NCBI GenBank assembly: GCA_963754125.1
Contig: CAVWEX010000007.1
Span: forward strand, 62,001 to 126,000
DNA from: RPQJ01 sp963754125
Lineage (GTDB): Bacteria; Pseudomonadota; Gammaproteobacteria; Steroidobacterales; Steroidobacteraceae
Direction of reading: 5' to 3'
Length of the DNA: 64,000 bases
Below, in pieces: positions 1 to 13,828 of the stretch. The translations under genes and the position numbers were made by a program. The notes below the pieces were generated by a model, which saw only the letters and a list, made by a program, of their open reading frames with translations, was not told the DNA's origin and made no database searches. Numbering within the stretch: the first letter of the stretch is position 1; the number at the start of each line of letters is the position of its first letter.

Positions 1-2
1 TC

Positions 3-698
3 GTAACTGCGCTGACGCAGCAGACCGGGATGCGGGTGCTGCTGCCCGATTACCGCCTCGCGCCCGAGCACCCGTTTCCGGCCGGCATCGACGACTGCTT
101 CGCGGTCTACCGCTGGTTCGCCGAACGGGGCTACGCCGAGCGCCCGTTTGCGCTCGCCGGCGACTCGGCGGGCGGCAACCTCGCGCTGGTGACCCTGATG
201 CGCGCCCGCGACGCCCTGCTGCCGCTGCCCGACTGTGCGGTACTGCTGTCGCCGGCGACCGACCTGACGGTGTCCGGGCCCTCCCAGCGCTACAACGCGA
301 AGGCGGACCCGATGTTCTCGCCGGCCGCGGTCGACCTGCTGCCGGACGTCTATTGCCCGGGCCAGGATCGCCGCAATCCGCTGCTGTCGCCGCTGTTCGG
401 CAACTGGAACGGCCTGCCGCCCCTGCTGTTCCACGCGGGCTCGACCGAGATGCTGCTCGACGATTCCATACGCGCGCACGACCGCGCGATGCAGGCCGGC
501 GTCGAGGCCGAGATCGAGGTCTGGGTCGGGCTGCCGCACGTGTTCCACGTCTTCAGGCTGATCCCCGAGTCGCGGGCCGGCGTCCGCGCGGTCGCGGAGT
601 TCATCGGCAAGCACGCCACTCGCCGCCGCGAGTCGGTGGCCGCGTCGGCCGCACCGGCGATCAGCCTGGACGACACCGTCACCTATCCGGCTTACTGA
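3..698 (+). CDS. Alpha/beta hydrolase, HSL (hormone-sensitive lipase) type esterase, 5' truncated by window edge
   Basis: The reading frame is open from the first bases, so the N-terminus, which should carry the HGGG oxyanion motif, lies outside the window. Visible family landmarks are YRLAPEHPFPAG near the start, the nucleophile motif GDSAGGN around base 160, LLSP segments, an acidic LLDDS segment and LPHVFHVF carrying the probable catalytic His. Members hydrolyse short-chain or hydrophobic esters; the substrate here is unknown. The C-terminal 25 residues are low complexity. Its 3' end overlaps by 20 bases the 3' end of a second HSL-type hydrolase on the other strand, so the two are convergent paralogues. 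An ATG at base 30 is internal to the domain and is not the start. Confidence 0.9.
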   Translation, partial: VTALTQQTGMRVLLPDYRLAPEHPFPAGIDDCFAVYRWFAERGYAERPFALAGDSAGGNLALVTLMRARDALLPLPDCAVLLSPATDLTVSGPSQRYNAKADPMFSPAAVDLLPDVYCPGQDRRNPLLSPLFGNWNGLPPLLFHAGSTEMLLDDSIRAHDRAMQAGVEAEIEVWVGLPHVFHVFRLIPESRAGVRAVAEFIGKHATRRRESVAASAAPAISLDDTVTYPAY

Positions 699-1674
699 GC
701 CCGCCGTCCGCGGCCGGCCGCCATTCGCTACCGGGTGCCCGGATCTCGCGCAGGAAGCGACCGACCGCCTCGAGCGCGCGGTCCGCATCCGCCAGCACGC
801 CGGCGTTCGCCTGGAAGACGTGCCAGCGTCGTGGGAATTCCCGCAGCCGCGAGTCCACGCGCGCGGCCTGGAGGCATTGATGCAGCCGGCGTGAGTCGTG
901 CAGCAGCAGTTCGTCCGTCCCCACCTGGATGAGCGTCGGCGGCAGGCCACGCAGGTCGGCCCCGACGGGCGACAGCAGCGGATGGCGGGTGTCCGTCGCC
1001 CCCGCATACGACTGCGCGCACTCTCGCACCCAGGGCAGCGTGAGCATCAGCTCGCCGGGCGGTGCGGGCGGCAACTGATCGAGGCTGAGGTCCACCCAGG
1101 GCGAGAACAGCACCAGAGCGCGAGGCATCGGCTCGCCGAGTTCCCGCAACTGCAGTGCCGTGGCGAGGGCAAGGCCACCGCCGGCCGAGTCGCCCGCGAT
1201 CGCGATCCGGTCGGCGTCCGCGCCCCCGTCGCGCAGCCCGCGCCAGGCGGCCACCGCATCGTCCACGGCCGCCGGAAACGGATGTTCAGGGGCGAGGCGG
1301 TAGTCCGCCGCGAAGACCCGTGCCTCGCAGTGCGCCGCGAGGTGTCCGGTCAACGCTCGATGGGTCGCCGGCGATCCGGTGGTATAGCCGCCGCCGTGCA
1401 GGTACAGCAGCGTGAGGGATGCCTGTTCGTGGCCACGCGCCCGCACCCACTCGCCCGGCACACCGCCACAGGTCGCCGCCGCGAACGAGGCCCCGCGCGG
1501 CGGCAACGTCAGGCGCGTCACCCGTCGCAGGCGACGGCGCTGCAGCTCGACCGGCAGCCCGGCACGGAAGGTGCGCGACAACGTCGCGCGCAGCACGAGC
1601 CGCAGCAAGCCGGCGATGAGTCGCTGGTCGCGCGAGCCGCCGGCCGGACGGTCGGCAGGCGTCGATTCCATCAT
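679..1674 (-). CDS. Alpha/beta hydrolase, HSL-type esterase
   Basis: This is a complete HSL-family esterase of about 331 residues. It has the oxyanion HGGGY motif, YRLAPEHPFPAA, the nucleophile elbow GDSAGGG, VGTDELLLHDS for the catalytic acid and RRWHVFQ for the catalytic His. The start is set at 1674, where ATG overlaps the TGA of the upstream DUF2061 gene (ATGA), implying translational coupling. An upstream ATG at 1698 would give a longer overlap and nine extra residues. The protein is similar in motif content to the partial hydrolase that ends at 698. The substrate is not predictable. Confidence 0.88.
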   Translation of the reverse strand: MMESTPADRPAGGSRDQRLIAGLLRLVLRATLSRTFRAGLPVELQRRRLRRVTRLTLPPRGASFAAATCGGVPGEWVRARGHEQASLTLLYLHGGGYTTGSPATHRALTGHLAAHCEARVFAADYRLAPEHPFPAAVDDAVAAWRGLRDGGADADRIAIAGDSAGGGLALATALQLRELGEPMPRALVLFSPWVDLSLDQLPPAPPGELMLTLPWVRECAQSYAGATDTRHPLLSPVGADLRGLPPTLIQVGTDELLLHDSRRLHQCLQAARVDSRLREFPRRWHVFQANAGVLADADRALEAVGRFLREIRAPGSEWRPAADGGLSKPDR

Positions 1675-1919
1675 CCAGCCTTCAGCATCCCGCAGCATGG
1701 GATGGACGCACCGCCTCGCTGCGGCTCGCGGCCGTCGAGCCTGCGCCAGGCCCGCTCATGAAAATAGAACGCCACGGTGTTGGCGATCGGCTCGATGAGC
1801 CCGATGCTTGTCGCGACCGCCACCGAGCCGGTGAGCGCATAGGCGACGGTGAAGGCGACGCCGAAGTGCAGCACGGCGAACGACAGCGTCTTCATCAAGT
1901 CGAGTTTCCGGGTGTGCAT
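1671..1919 (-). CDS. DUF2061 small membrane protein
   Basis: An 82-residue protein with two hydrophobic segments (about residues 8-30 and 33-50). The run GLIEPIANTVAFYFHERAW is typical of DUF2061 proteins, which are uncharacterised inner-membrane proteins. The N-terminus MHTRKLDLMKT leads into the first transmembrane segment. The stop overlaps the start of the downstream esterase by four bases, so the two are probably co-transcribed. No function is assigned. Confidence 0.85.
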   Translation of the reverse strand: MHTRKLDLMKTLSFAVLHFGVAFTVAYALTGSVAVATSIGLIEPIANTVAFYFHERAWRRLDGREPQRGGASIPCCGMLKAG

Positions 1920-2012
1920 CTCTTTGCAGGAACCTGAGTCTGGGTGAGACCGATCCTGCCGCCCGGCGAATCATGGATCCAATCGAATGATCGGATCAAA
2001 CCGATAGAGCGA

Positions 2013-2423
2013 TCAGTCGTCGCCGAGGACCTCGATGCGCGCGCGCGCCAGGCCCCGGTGGAGCATGCCGAGCGTCGCCGCAGCGGCCTGCGAGAGGTCG
2101 GCGATGCGGCTGCCGACGAACGGACCGCGATCGTTGACGCGCACCACCACGCTGCGGCCGTTGCGCAGGTTGGTGACCCGCACCTTGGTGCCGAACGGAA
2201 GGCTCGGGTGCGCCATGGTCAGGTCGGCAACGTCGAACAGCTCGCCACTGGCCGTGGGCCGGTTGTGGAAGCGCTCCCCGTACCAGGAGACGACCCCCTC
2301 CTGCACGCCGGCCCGAGCCGCGCCGAACGGCAGGGTCAGGGCCAGGATGGCCAGGGCCAGCAGGCCGCGAGGGCGCTTGCGCGTTGACGGGCGGCGGCCG
2401 CCGTGATCGGTCCGGGTTGCCAT
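2013..2423 (-). CDS. rlpA: RlpA-like septal/peptidoglycan lytic transglycosylase
   Basis: A 136-residue secreted protein. Basic residues followed by a hydrophobic stretch ending near ARA give a signal peptide of about 38 residues. The rest is one double-psi beta-barrel domain of the RlpA family, seen as VVSWYGERFHNRPTASGE, FGTKVRVTNLRNGRSVVV and VNDRGPF followed by ADLS. RlpA proteins act in the periplasm on peptidoglycan, in some species as lytic transglycosylases on denuded glycans. There is no SPOR domain, so this is a short single-domain form and may not localise to the septum. It is monocistronic as far as visible. Confidence 0.85.
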   Translation of the reverse strand: MATRTDHGGRRPSTRKRPRGLLALAILALTLPFGAARAGVQEGVVSWYGERFHNRPTASGELFDVADLTMAHPSLPFGTKVRVTNLRNGRSVVVRVNDRGPFVGSRIADLSQAAAATLGMLHRGLARARIEVLGDD

Positions 2424-2499
2424 GGGATCGGAAGTTCCTGCTCTGGACGGTTAGGGTGCGGCAGCCGGATCGCGCGGATCAAACCGTGTTCGCGATCTG

Positions 2500-2513
2500 G
2501 TGACGGCGGTCAC
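2500..2513. repeat. Inverted repeat in the rlpA upstream region
   Basis: GTGAC and GTCAC arms are separated by GGCG about 80 bases upstream of rlpA. Read as TGA-N6-TCA it resembles a degenerate CRP-family half-site pair, but the outer bases do not match the TGTGA/TCACA consensus. The surrounding interval 2424-2647 otherwise shows no gene. Confidence 0.3.
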
Positions 2514-2647
2514 GATGCCCGCCCTGTACGCTCGACTGCTGGCGGTTGGGACTGCTGCACCGCCGCAAAGTTCCGGAGAGGATACCAGACAGCCCGCCCA
2601 GGATCACCCCTCAGGGCAGGAAAATCTTTTCTATTCAATAAGTTAAA

Positions 2648-2947
2648 TCAAGTCGGCCCGGGCGGGGACGGGGCCTTGCGCCGACGGAAGAACCAGATCA
2701 GGAGCGCCGCCCCGGCCACCGAGGCGAGCAGGCTCGTCCAGCCCGGCAGGTGGATCAACCGGCCCAGCAATCCCCCGATGAACGACCCGGCGAGGCCGAA
2801 CCCGATGGTCGGGAGCCAGCCCATGGGATCCGGCCCGGGCAGCACCCAGCGCGCCAGCGCGCCGACGACGAGGCCGCTCAGGGCCACATAAAGAATGAAC
2901 AACCCGAGACCGACACCCAGTACCGCACCTGTGGAACCTGCGTCCAT
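2648..2947 (-). CDS. GlsB/YeaQ/YmgE-type (transglycosylase-associated) small membrane protein
   Basis: A 99-residue, strongly hydrophobic protein rich in glycine, with three to four membrane segments. The segment VGALARWVLPGPDPMGW followed by IGFGLAGSFIGGLLG is characteristic of the GlsB/YeaQ/YmgE family, which is small, uncharacterised and often stress-induced. The start at 2947 is supported by an AAGGAAA ribosome-binding site six to eight bases upstream. The longer open frame running to 3334 is intergenic and antisense to gltB and has no family similarity. The gene is divergent from gltB. Confidence 0.82.
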   Translation of the reverse strand: MDAGSTGAVLGVGLGLFILYVALSGLVVGALARWVLPGPDPMGWLPTIGFGLAGSFIGGLLGRLIHLPGWTSLLASVAGAALLIWFFRRRKAPSPPGPT

Positions 2948-3227
2948 TGATTTTCCTTTTGATTCTTGTACGCCGGCTTCGCGCCGGCCTCGAAAGTATA
3001 GGCGACTCAGGTGCTTACGCCAGAGCGGATTGACCCCGACCGGCGCTGCCCCAACCGTCCCCCGATGCGCCCATGCTGCACTGCATTGACGACGGCAGGG
3101 CCGCATGTCATATGAGAGGGGCTTCCACGATTTCCGATACGCACGCGGGGAGACCTCAGGCTGCTTCAGCCGGGGACTCACCGTGCCCTTGAGCGACGCC
3201 CTTCGACCGGCAGGCAGGCCCGAACCG
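2948..3227. other. Divergent intergenic region upstream of gltB
   Basis: About 280 bases separate the GlsB-like gene from the chosen gltB start. I see no additional gene. It must hold the promoters of both genes, but no convincing -35/-10 pair or sigma-54 site could be identified by eye. An in-frame ATG for gltB at 3105 lies inside it and would add 41 residues with no family similarity. Confidence 0.5.
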
Positions 3228-7842
<4,615 letters not shown>

Positions 7843-7870
7843 GCGGGCCCGCGGGCCCGAAGAAGCGACG

Positions 7871-9355
7871 ATGGGAAAGCCAACCGGATTCATCGAGTAC
7901 CTGCGCGAGCTGCCGGTCGATCGCGCTCCCTCCCAGCGCATCGGCGACTGGAAGGAGTTCCACCCGCACCTCGAGGAGAAGCGCCTGCGCCAGCAGGGCG
8001 CGCGCTGCATGGACTGCGGCGTGCCGTTCTGCCACACGGGCACGTTGATCAGCGGCATGGCCTCGGGCTGCCCGGTCAACAACCTCATCCCGGAGTGGAA
8101 CGACCTCGTCTACCGCGGGTTGTGGCGCGAGGCACTCGACCGCCTGCACATGACCAACAACTTCCCGGAGTTCACCGGGCGGGTGTGCCCCGCGCCGTGC
8201 GAGGGCTCGTGCGTGCTCGGCATCAACGACCCGCCGGTCACGATCAAGAACATCGAGGCCGAGATCGTCGATCGCGGCTGGGAGGAAGGCTGGGTGCTGC
8301 CGGAGGCGCCGAAGGCGCGCACCGGCAAGCGAGTCGCCGTGATCGGCTCGGGCCCTGCCGGTCTCGCCGCGGCGGAGCAGTTGAACCGCGCCGGCCACCT
8401 CGTCACGGTGCTCGAGCGCGACGACCGGCCCGGCGGCCTGCTCATGTACGGCATCCCGAACATGAAGCTCGACAAGCGCACGGTCGTGATGCGCCGCCTC
8501 GAGCTCATGGAGCAGTCGGGCATCAAGTTCATCTGCAATGCGAACGTGGGCGACAACGTCGAGGCGCAGCTGCTGCTGCGCGACTTCGACGCCACCGTGC
8601 TCTGCACCGGCGCCACCCGGCCACGCGACCTGGCCCAGGAGGGCCGCGACCTCGCCGGCGTACACTTCGCCATGGACTACCTCAGCGCGAGCACCAAGGC
8701 GCTGCTCGACGGCGGCCCTGACCGCAGTCCGCTCCACGCGAGAGGCAAGGACGTGGTGGTGATCGGCGGCGGCGACACCGGTACCGACTGCGTAGGCACG
8801 GCTCTGCGCCAGGGTTGCCGCAGCCTGGCCCAGCTCGAGATCATGGCGAGGCCGCCGCTGGAGCGTGCCGCCGACAACCCGTGGCCGGAGTGGCCGAAGG
8901 TGTACAAGCTCGACTACGGCCAGGAAGAGGCCGCCGCGAAGTTCGGCGCCGACCCGCGCACGTACCTGACGACCGTCAAGAAGTTCGTGGGCGATGCCGA
9001 CGGGAAGCTCGCGGCGCTCGTGACCGTGCAGGTCAAGTGGGAGCGCAACGACAAGGGGCAGTTCGTCCCCGTCGAGGTGCCGGGCACGGAGCAGCAGCGC
9101 CCCGCGCAGCTCGCACTGCTGGCGATGGGCTTCCTCGGGCCCGAGCAGCCGCTGCTCGCGGACCTCGGCATCGAGTGCGACCCGCGCAGCAACGTGCGTG
9201 CCGAACACGGTCGGTTCGCCACCAACCTGACCGGCGTATTCGCCGCCGGCGATTGCCGCCGCGGCCAGAGCCTCGTCGTGTGGGCCATCAACGAGGGGCG
9301 CGGTGCGGCGAGGGAGTGCGACCGGTTCCTGATGGGCCGGACCGCGTTGCCATGA
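7871..9355 (+). CDS. gltD: Glutamate synthase small subunit
   Basis: A 494-residue flavoprotein that passes electrons from NADPH through FAD and Fe-S clusters to GltB. N-terminal cysteine groups CMDCGVPFCH, GCPVNNLIPEW and CPAPCEGSCVLG supply the two 4Fe-4S clusters. GSGPAGLAAAEQL near residue 157 binds FAD, and VIGGGDTGTDC is the NADPH-binding fold. The C-terminus AAGDCRRGQSLVVWAINEG is typical. It forms an operon with gltB. Its TGA overlaps the ATG of the next gene, a GGDEF-EAL protein. Confidence 0.95.
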   Translation: MGKPTGFIEYLRELPVDRAPSQRIGDWKEFHPHLEEKRLRQQGARCMDCGVPFCHTGTLISGMASGCPVNNLIPEWNDLVYRGLWREALDRLHMTNNFPEFTGRVCPAPCEGSCVLGINDPPVTIKNIEAEIVDRGWEEGWVLPEAPKARTGKRVAVIGSGPAGLAAAEQLNRAGHLVTVLERDDRPGGLLMYGIPNMKLDKRTVVMRRLELMEQSGIKFICNANVGDNVEAQLLLRDFDATVLCTGATRPRDLAQEGRDLAGVHFAMDYLSASTKALLDGGPDRSPLHARGKDVVVIGGGDTGTDCVGTALRQGCRSLAQLEIMARPPLERAADNPWPEWPKVYKLDYGQEEAAAKFGADPRTYLTTVKKFVGDADGKLAALVTVQVKWERNDKGQFVPVEVPGTEQQRPAQLALLAMGFLGPEQPLLADLGIECDPRSNVRAEHGRFATNLTGVFAAGDCRRGQSLVVWAINEGRGAARECDRFLMGRTALP

Positions 9356-11985
9356 CGCCCGGCAGCGACGCAGGGGGAGAGGTCGCCTCGCCCGGGCGCA
9401 GGGCACCGGAGGCGGCCGAGACGCGCGGCTGGGGCCTGTCGATCGCCGTCTGGCTGGTGCTGGGCTTCGTCGTCGTGATCGCGGCGTTCGTCACGGGCGC
9501 CGTGCTCGCGAAGCGCGGCACGCATCTGGCCACCGACGAGTTGCTGCGCGTGCAATCCGAAATGGAGCCACTCACGCGTACGGCCCGCGAGCTCGGCGAG
9601 AGCGCCGCTGCCTTCGAGCGCGCCGTGCTGTCCTTCCTCGGCACCGATTCCGACGGGAATCGCGCCAAGCTCGTTTCCGCCGGCGAACGCCTGGCGCGGG
9701 CCGTCAATGAAGCTCCCTCGCAGTCCGTTCCGGCCGCCGACCGCGGCGCGGTCCCGCTGGCCGAGGACATCGCCGGATTCCAGGCGCTCGGCTTCGAACT
9801 GGCCGCCTTGCGCGCGGCCCGCCAGTCGTCGCTCAACCGCATGGAGGCCTCCTACCAGGCTCTGGCGCGCCGGCTCAGCGCCGGAGGCGCGGCGGGCATT
9901 CGCGTCGGCGAGACCGTTCTCACGCGGCCCGACATGCAGGAACTCGCGGACGCCCTCGACGCGGCGCGCGACGACGCACTTCACGACGCCGATGCCGGCG
10001 AAGCACGGCCGCTCCGGGAGACGACGGGCGAGTCCGGGTTTCGGGCCACGCTCGCCAGCCACGACGCCGCGCTGCGACGCTCGCCGGGGGCGGCCTGGCT
10101 CTCGCTCGTCGAGGAGGACTTCGCCGCGGCCGTACGCACGCGCCGCGCGGCGAACACGTTGCGCGGCGACATCGAATCCCGCCGGGCGCAGTTCACCGCG
10201 ACCGGCGAGGCGCTCGCCGCCCGGATCCGGGAGGAGTACGAGGCGCCGGCCTGGAACCGCTTCGCCAGCGCGACGTCGGCCGCGGCTCAGGCAGTGCAGC
10301 GCGCCGAGGAGGACATCTCCGACGCCATGGCCAAGGCGGCCCTCGCCGCCCTGCTGGTGCTGGTCATCACCACCGTGCTCGTGACCCGGCCGATCCGCCG
10401 CCTCACCGAAGGTGCGAAGCGGCTGGCCGCCGGCGACCTCACCGCGCGCGTGCGTCGGGGCGGCGCCCGGGAGGTGGACGAGCTCTCCCACGCCTTCAAC
10501 CGGATGGCGTCGGAGCTGGACGGCGCGGAGCGCGCCGTGCGCCGTTACCAGTCGCAGCTCGAGCAGCGCGTGACCGAGCGCACGCAGCAGCTGCAGCACC
10601 TGGCCGAGCATGACCCGCTCACCAACCTGCCGAACCGCCGGCAGCTGTTCCAGTACCTGAGCGACCGGATCGCCAATGCGCAGCTGCGGGGCGAGCGGAT
10701 CGCCGTGCTGTTCCTCGATCTCGACAACTTCAAGACGGTGAACGACAGCCTCGGGCACGAGTTCGGCGACCGCGTGCTGACCGAGATCGGCGACCGCCTG
10801 CGGCTGCTCGCCGGCGACGGCGGCTTCATCGCGCGGCTCGGCGGCGACGAGTTCACGCTGGTTTTCCCTTTCTCGGGCCCGATCAGCGAGATCGAGGCAC
10901 GTGCCGGGATGCTGGTGACCCGGTTCCAGCGCCCGCTGCAGGTGGACCGTCGCGAGATCGCGGTCGGCGTGAGCTGCGGCGCCGCGGTCTACCCCGACCA
11001 CGGCAGCGACGCGGCCTCGCTGCTGCGCGCCGCGGACGCGGCCCTGTTCCGCGCCAAGGAACTCGGCCGCAACCGCATCTGCATCTACGACCCGGCGCTG
11101 CTGGTGGCGGCGGCGAACCGCTTCCGCATCGAGCAGGCGCTGCGCCGGGCAATCGAGGCCGGCGAGTTCGTGCTCCATTACCAGCCGCAGGTCTGCCTCG
11201 GCCGGCTCGAGGCGACCACCGTCGAGGCGCTGCTGCGCTGGAAGCAGAGCGACTCGGTGATCGTCTCCGCCAGCGAGTTCATCGGCATCGCGGAGCAGTC
11301 CGGCCTGATGCTCGACCTCAACGACTGGATCCTCGAGCAGGCGGCGCGCGACGTCCGCGCCTGGCGTGACGGCGGCTGGACGCAGGCGCGGGTCGCCATC
11401 AACGTCTCGGCGCAACAGGTGCTGTCGGGCGACTTCCCGGGCGACATCGAGCGGCTGCTCGCCCGCCACGGCCTGCCGCCCGAGGCGCTGGAACTCGAAC
11501 TTACAGAGAACATGCTGCAGACGGGCGTAATCACCGTGGAGACCCTGCGGACGTTGAAGCTGCTCGGCGTCGCCACGGCGCTGGACGACTTCGGCACCGG
11601 CTACTCGTCGCTGACTTCACTCGAGCAGCTGCCGCTCAGTCGCGTCAAGCTCGACCGCGGCGTCCTGGCCGACGTGGACTCGAACCCGCGCGCGGCCGCG
11701 ATCGCACACGCGATGATCGCCCTGTGCCGTGGCCTCGGCCTGCAGGTGACGGTGGAGGGCGTCGAGCGTGCGAGCCAACTCGACTTCCTCGCCGGCAGCG
11801 GCGAGGTGAGCGTGCAGGGGTACCTCGTCGCGCGACCCATGGACGCCGACGGTATCCTCGAGACGGTCGGCCGGATGGGCTCGCGCATGCGCGCGCTGCT
11901 CGACGCCGGCGAGCGAGGGCGTGCGGACCCCTTGATCGACGACCCGGACGGCACGGTCACCCGGCTTCGTCGACGGCCGCGTTGA
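9352..11985 (+). CDS. Membrane-bound GGDEF-EAL diguanylate cyclase/phosphodiesterase
   Basis: An 877-residue protein with a transmembrane helix at about 28-53, a periplasmic helical sensor region, a second helix at about 327-346, a HAMP linker, a GGDEF domain with intact GGDEF at 497-501 and an EAL domain with EAL at 625-627 and DDFGTGYSS near 745. Both catalytic signatures look complete, so it could make or degrade cyclic-di-GMP, or switch between the two. The ATG overlaps the gltD stop (ATGA), placing it in the glutamate synthase operon. The periplasmic ligand is unknown. A second protein of the same architecture starts near 56159. Confidence 0.92.
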   Translation: MTPGSDAGGEVASPGRRAPEAAETRGWGLSIAVWLVLGFVVVIAAFVTGAVLAKRGTHLATDELLRVQSEMEPLTRTARELGESAAAFERAVLSFLGTDSDGNRAKLVSAGERLARAVNEAPSQSVPAADRGAVPLAEDIAGFQALGFELAALRAARQSSLNRMEASYQALARRLSAGGAAGIRVGETVLTRPDMQELADALDAARDDALHDADAGEARPLRETTGESGFRATLASHDAALRRSPGAAWLSLVEEDFAAAVRTRRAANTLRGDIESRRAQFTATGEALAARIREEYEAPAWNRFASATSAAAQAVQRAEEDISDAMAKAALAALLVLVITTVLVTRPIRRLTEGAKRLAAGDLTARVRRGGAREVDELSHAFNRMASELDGAERAVRRYQSQLEQRVTERTQQLQHLAEHDPLTNLPNRRQLFQYLSDRIANAQLRGERIAVLFLDLDNFKTVNDSLGHEFGDRVLTEIGDRLRLLAGDGGFIARLGGDEFTLVFPFSGPISEIEARAGMLVTRFQRPLQVDRREIAVGVSCGAAVYPDHGSDAASLLRAADAALFRAKELGRNRICIYDPALLVAAANRFRIEQALRRAIEAGEFVLHYQPQVCLGRLEATTVEALLRWKQSDSVIVSASEFIGIAEQSGLMLDLNDWILEQAARDVRAWRDGGWTQARVAINVSAQQVLSGDFPGDIERLLARHGLPPEALELELTENMLQTGVITVETLRTLKLLGVATALDDFGTGYSSLTSLEQLPLSRVKLDRGVLADVDSNPRAAAIAHAMIALCRGLGLQVTVEGVERASQLDFLAGSGEVSVQGYLVARPMDADGILETVGRMGSRMRALLDAGERGRADPLIDDPDGTVTRLRRRPR

Positions 11986-12009
11986 GGCCTGCACCGTGCC
12001 GCGGTCGGC

Positions 12010-12624
12010 TCAGGCCACCCGGAATCCGCAGGCCTTCCAGGACCTGCGCTCGCGCGCCCGGGCGAGATAACGACCGATCGCCGGGTACGCCGACAGGTAG
12101 TCGCCGGCGAGCGACAGCGCGTCGAACACCGGCGCGTAGCAGCAGTCCACCAGCGAGAACTCGTCGCCGAGCATCCAGGCCTGCTGCTCCAGGTACTCGT
12201 TGACGAGCGAAAAGTGGCGGGCGCCGGCCTTCCCGGCCCGCTCGATGGCCAGCGTGTCCGGCGGGCGGTCCATCAGCCGCGCCACGTAGCCGTTGAACCA
12301 GAGCTCGCCGATCGGCTCGGAGAGGTGGCGCGACTCGAAGAACAGCCACTTGGCCGCGCGCCCCTTGCCTTCCGCCTCGCCCGGCCACAGCCGGTGCGTC
12401 CGCTCGCCGAGGTAGGTGAGGATCGCGTTCGATTCCCATAGCCGGAACGGACCGTCCACCAGGATCGGAACCTTGCGATTCGGGTTCAGCTCGCCGATCA
12501 GGTCGGTGTGCTGGCCGCCGCGCGTGAGGTCCACGGTGACCAGCGTGTACTCGAGGCCCAGCTCCTCGAGCGCCAGGCGCGCCTTCTGGGGGTTGTACGA
12601 CCAGAACCAGTACAGCGTCAGCAC
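12010..12624 (-). CDS. Glutathione S-transferase family protein
   Basis: A 204-residue cytosolic protein with an N-terminal thioredoxin-like domain. It begins LTLYWFWSYNPQKARLAL and carries NPNRKVPILVDG (cis-Pro) and LWESNAILTYL, which binds the gamma-glutamyl part of glutathione. An all-helical C-terminal domain follows. The catalytic Ser/Tyr/Cys is not obvious in the WFWSYNPQ loop, where Ser or Asn may serve. The electrophile substrate cannot be predicted. The downstream end faces the GGDEF-EAL gene with a 24-base gap. Confidence 0.9.
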   Translation of the reverse strand: MLTLYWFWSYNPQKARLALEELGLEYTLVTVDLTRGGQHTDLIGELNPNRKVPILVDGPFRLWESNAILTYLGERTHRLWPGEAEGKGRAAKWLFFESRHLSEPIGELWFNGYVARLMDRPPDTLAIERAGKAGARHFSLVNEYLEQQAWMLGDEFSLVDCCYAPVFDALSLAGDYLSAYPAIGRYLARARERRSWKACGFRVA

Positions 12625-12631
12625 GGCCGCC

Positions 12632-13828
12632 TCAGAGGATCGGATCGCGGTGCTCGCCGCGTTCGTACACGACGTGTGCGCGACCCACGAGCAGCGGGTC
12701 GAGCGGCCCGACGCGGTCGAGGTCCTTGCTGGTGTACGGCAGCTTGTGCAGCACGTATCGCAGGGCGTTCAGCCGCGCACGCTTCTTGCAGTCCGACTTG
12801 ATCACGGTCCACGGCGCGTCCGCAGTGTCGGTGTGGAAGAACATCGCCTCCTTGGCCTTCGTGTACTCCTCCCACTTGTCGAGCGAGGCGAGGTCCACCG
12901 GGCTCAGCTTCCACTGCTTGAGCGGGTGCGACTTGCGCTCCTTGAAGCGCCGCCGCTGCTCCTTGCGGCTCACCGAGAACCAGAACTTGATCAGGTGCAG
13001 GCCGCTGCGTACGAGGTTGCGCTCGAACTCCGGCGCCTGGCGCATGAACTCCAGGTACTCGTCGTCGGTGCAGAAGCCCATCACGCGCTCGACGCCCGCG
13101 CGGTTGTACCAGGAGCGGTCGAACAGCACGATCTCGCCGCGCGTCGGCAGGTGCTCGATATAGCGCTGGAAATACCACTGGCCGCGCTCGACCTCGCTCG
13201 GCTTCTCGAGCGCCACCACGTGCGCGCCGCGGGGGTTCAGGTGCTCCATGAAGCGCTTGATCGTGCCGCCCTTGCCCGCGGCGTCGCGTCCCTCGAACAG
13301 GATCACCACGCGCTGGCCGGTCTCCCTGACCCAGGCCTGCAGCTTGAGGAGCTCCACCTGCAGCTCGTACTTGCGGCGCTCGTAGGAGCGTCGCGACATC
13401 AGGTGCTTGTAGGGATAGCCGCCGCTGCGCCAGTCGTGGGCCAGCTCGCCGTCGGCCTTGTCACGCCTGACCTTGCGAGCGTCGTCGTCGCGTTGCTCGA
13501 GCAGGCTTCGCAGAGCCAGCACGTCGTCCGGCGACGCGCCGGCGAGGATCGCCTCGAAGGACTCGGCGAGCGCGCGTGGGTCGCCGTCGGCGGCGCGGGA
13601 GAGGATGTCGCGCACGGCGTGCGCCTTCGACTCGATCGCGGAATCCACGGCCTCCTCGACCGTGAACTCCTCGATGCCGCGGGCGGTGAGGCGCGGGGCC
13701 ACGTCGCCTTGCGCGGCCACCCGGGCCGATGCCCGGGCCTGCGCCTTCGCGGCCGGCCGGCGCTTGCGCCCGGGGGCAGCCGGCTGCGGCGGCTCGCTCG
13801 CGGGCCGCTTTCGTTCCGTCTCGTCCAT
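12632..13828 (-). CDS. ppk2: Polyphosphate kinase 2 family protein
   Basis: A 398-residue protein. About 120 basic, low-complexity residues rich in Lys, Arg and Pro precede a PPK2 domain with Walker A FEGRDAAGKGG, lid and guanidine-binding segments, Walker B LFDRSWYNRAGVE and the downstream SHPLKQWKLSPVD run. PPK2 enzymes phosphorylate nucleoside mono- or diphosphates from inorganic polyphosphate. The single-domain layout with conserved Trp-Tyr after the Walker B Asp-Arg fits the nucleoside-diphosphate (class I) group, by inference. It ends eight bases before the GST start on the same strand, so the two may be co-transcribed. Confidence 0.92.
   Translation of the reverse strand: MDETERKRPASEPPQPAAPGRKRRPAAKAQARASARVAAQGDVAPRLTARGIEEFTVEEAVDSAIESKAHAVRDILSRAADGDPRALAESFEAILAGASPDDVLALRSLLEQRDDDARKVRRDKADGELAHDWRSGGYPYKHLMSRRSYERRKYELQVELLKLQAWVRETGQRVVILFEGRDAAGKGGTIKRFMEHLNPRGAHVVALEKPSEVERGQWYFQRYIEHLPTRGEIVLFDRSWYNRAGVERVMGFCTDDEYLEFMRQAPEFERNLVRSGLHLIKFWFSVSRKEQRRRFKERKSHPLKQWKLSPVDLASLDKWEEYTKAKEAMFFHTDTADAPWTVIKSDCKKRARLNALRYVLHKLPYTSKDLDRVGPLDPLLVGRAHVVYERGEHRDPIL

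Noticed and set aside
2490..2515. CRP site upstream of rlpA
   Set aside because: Outer bases do not match the consensus; kept only as an inverted repeat.
8914..11469. An 851-codon antisense frame over gltD and the GGDEF-EAL gene
   Set aside because: Same shadow character; the plus-strand genes have intact signature motifs.
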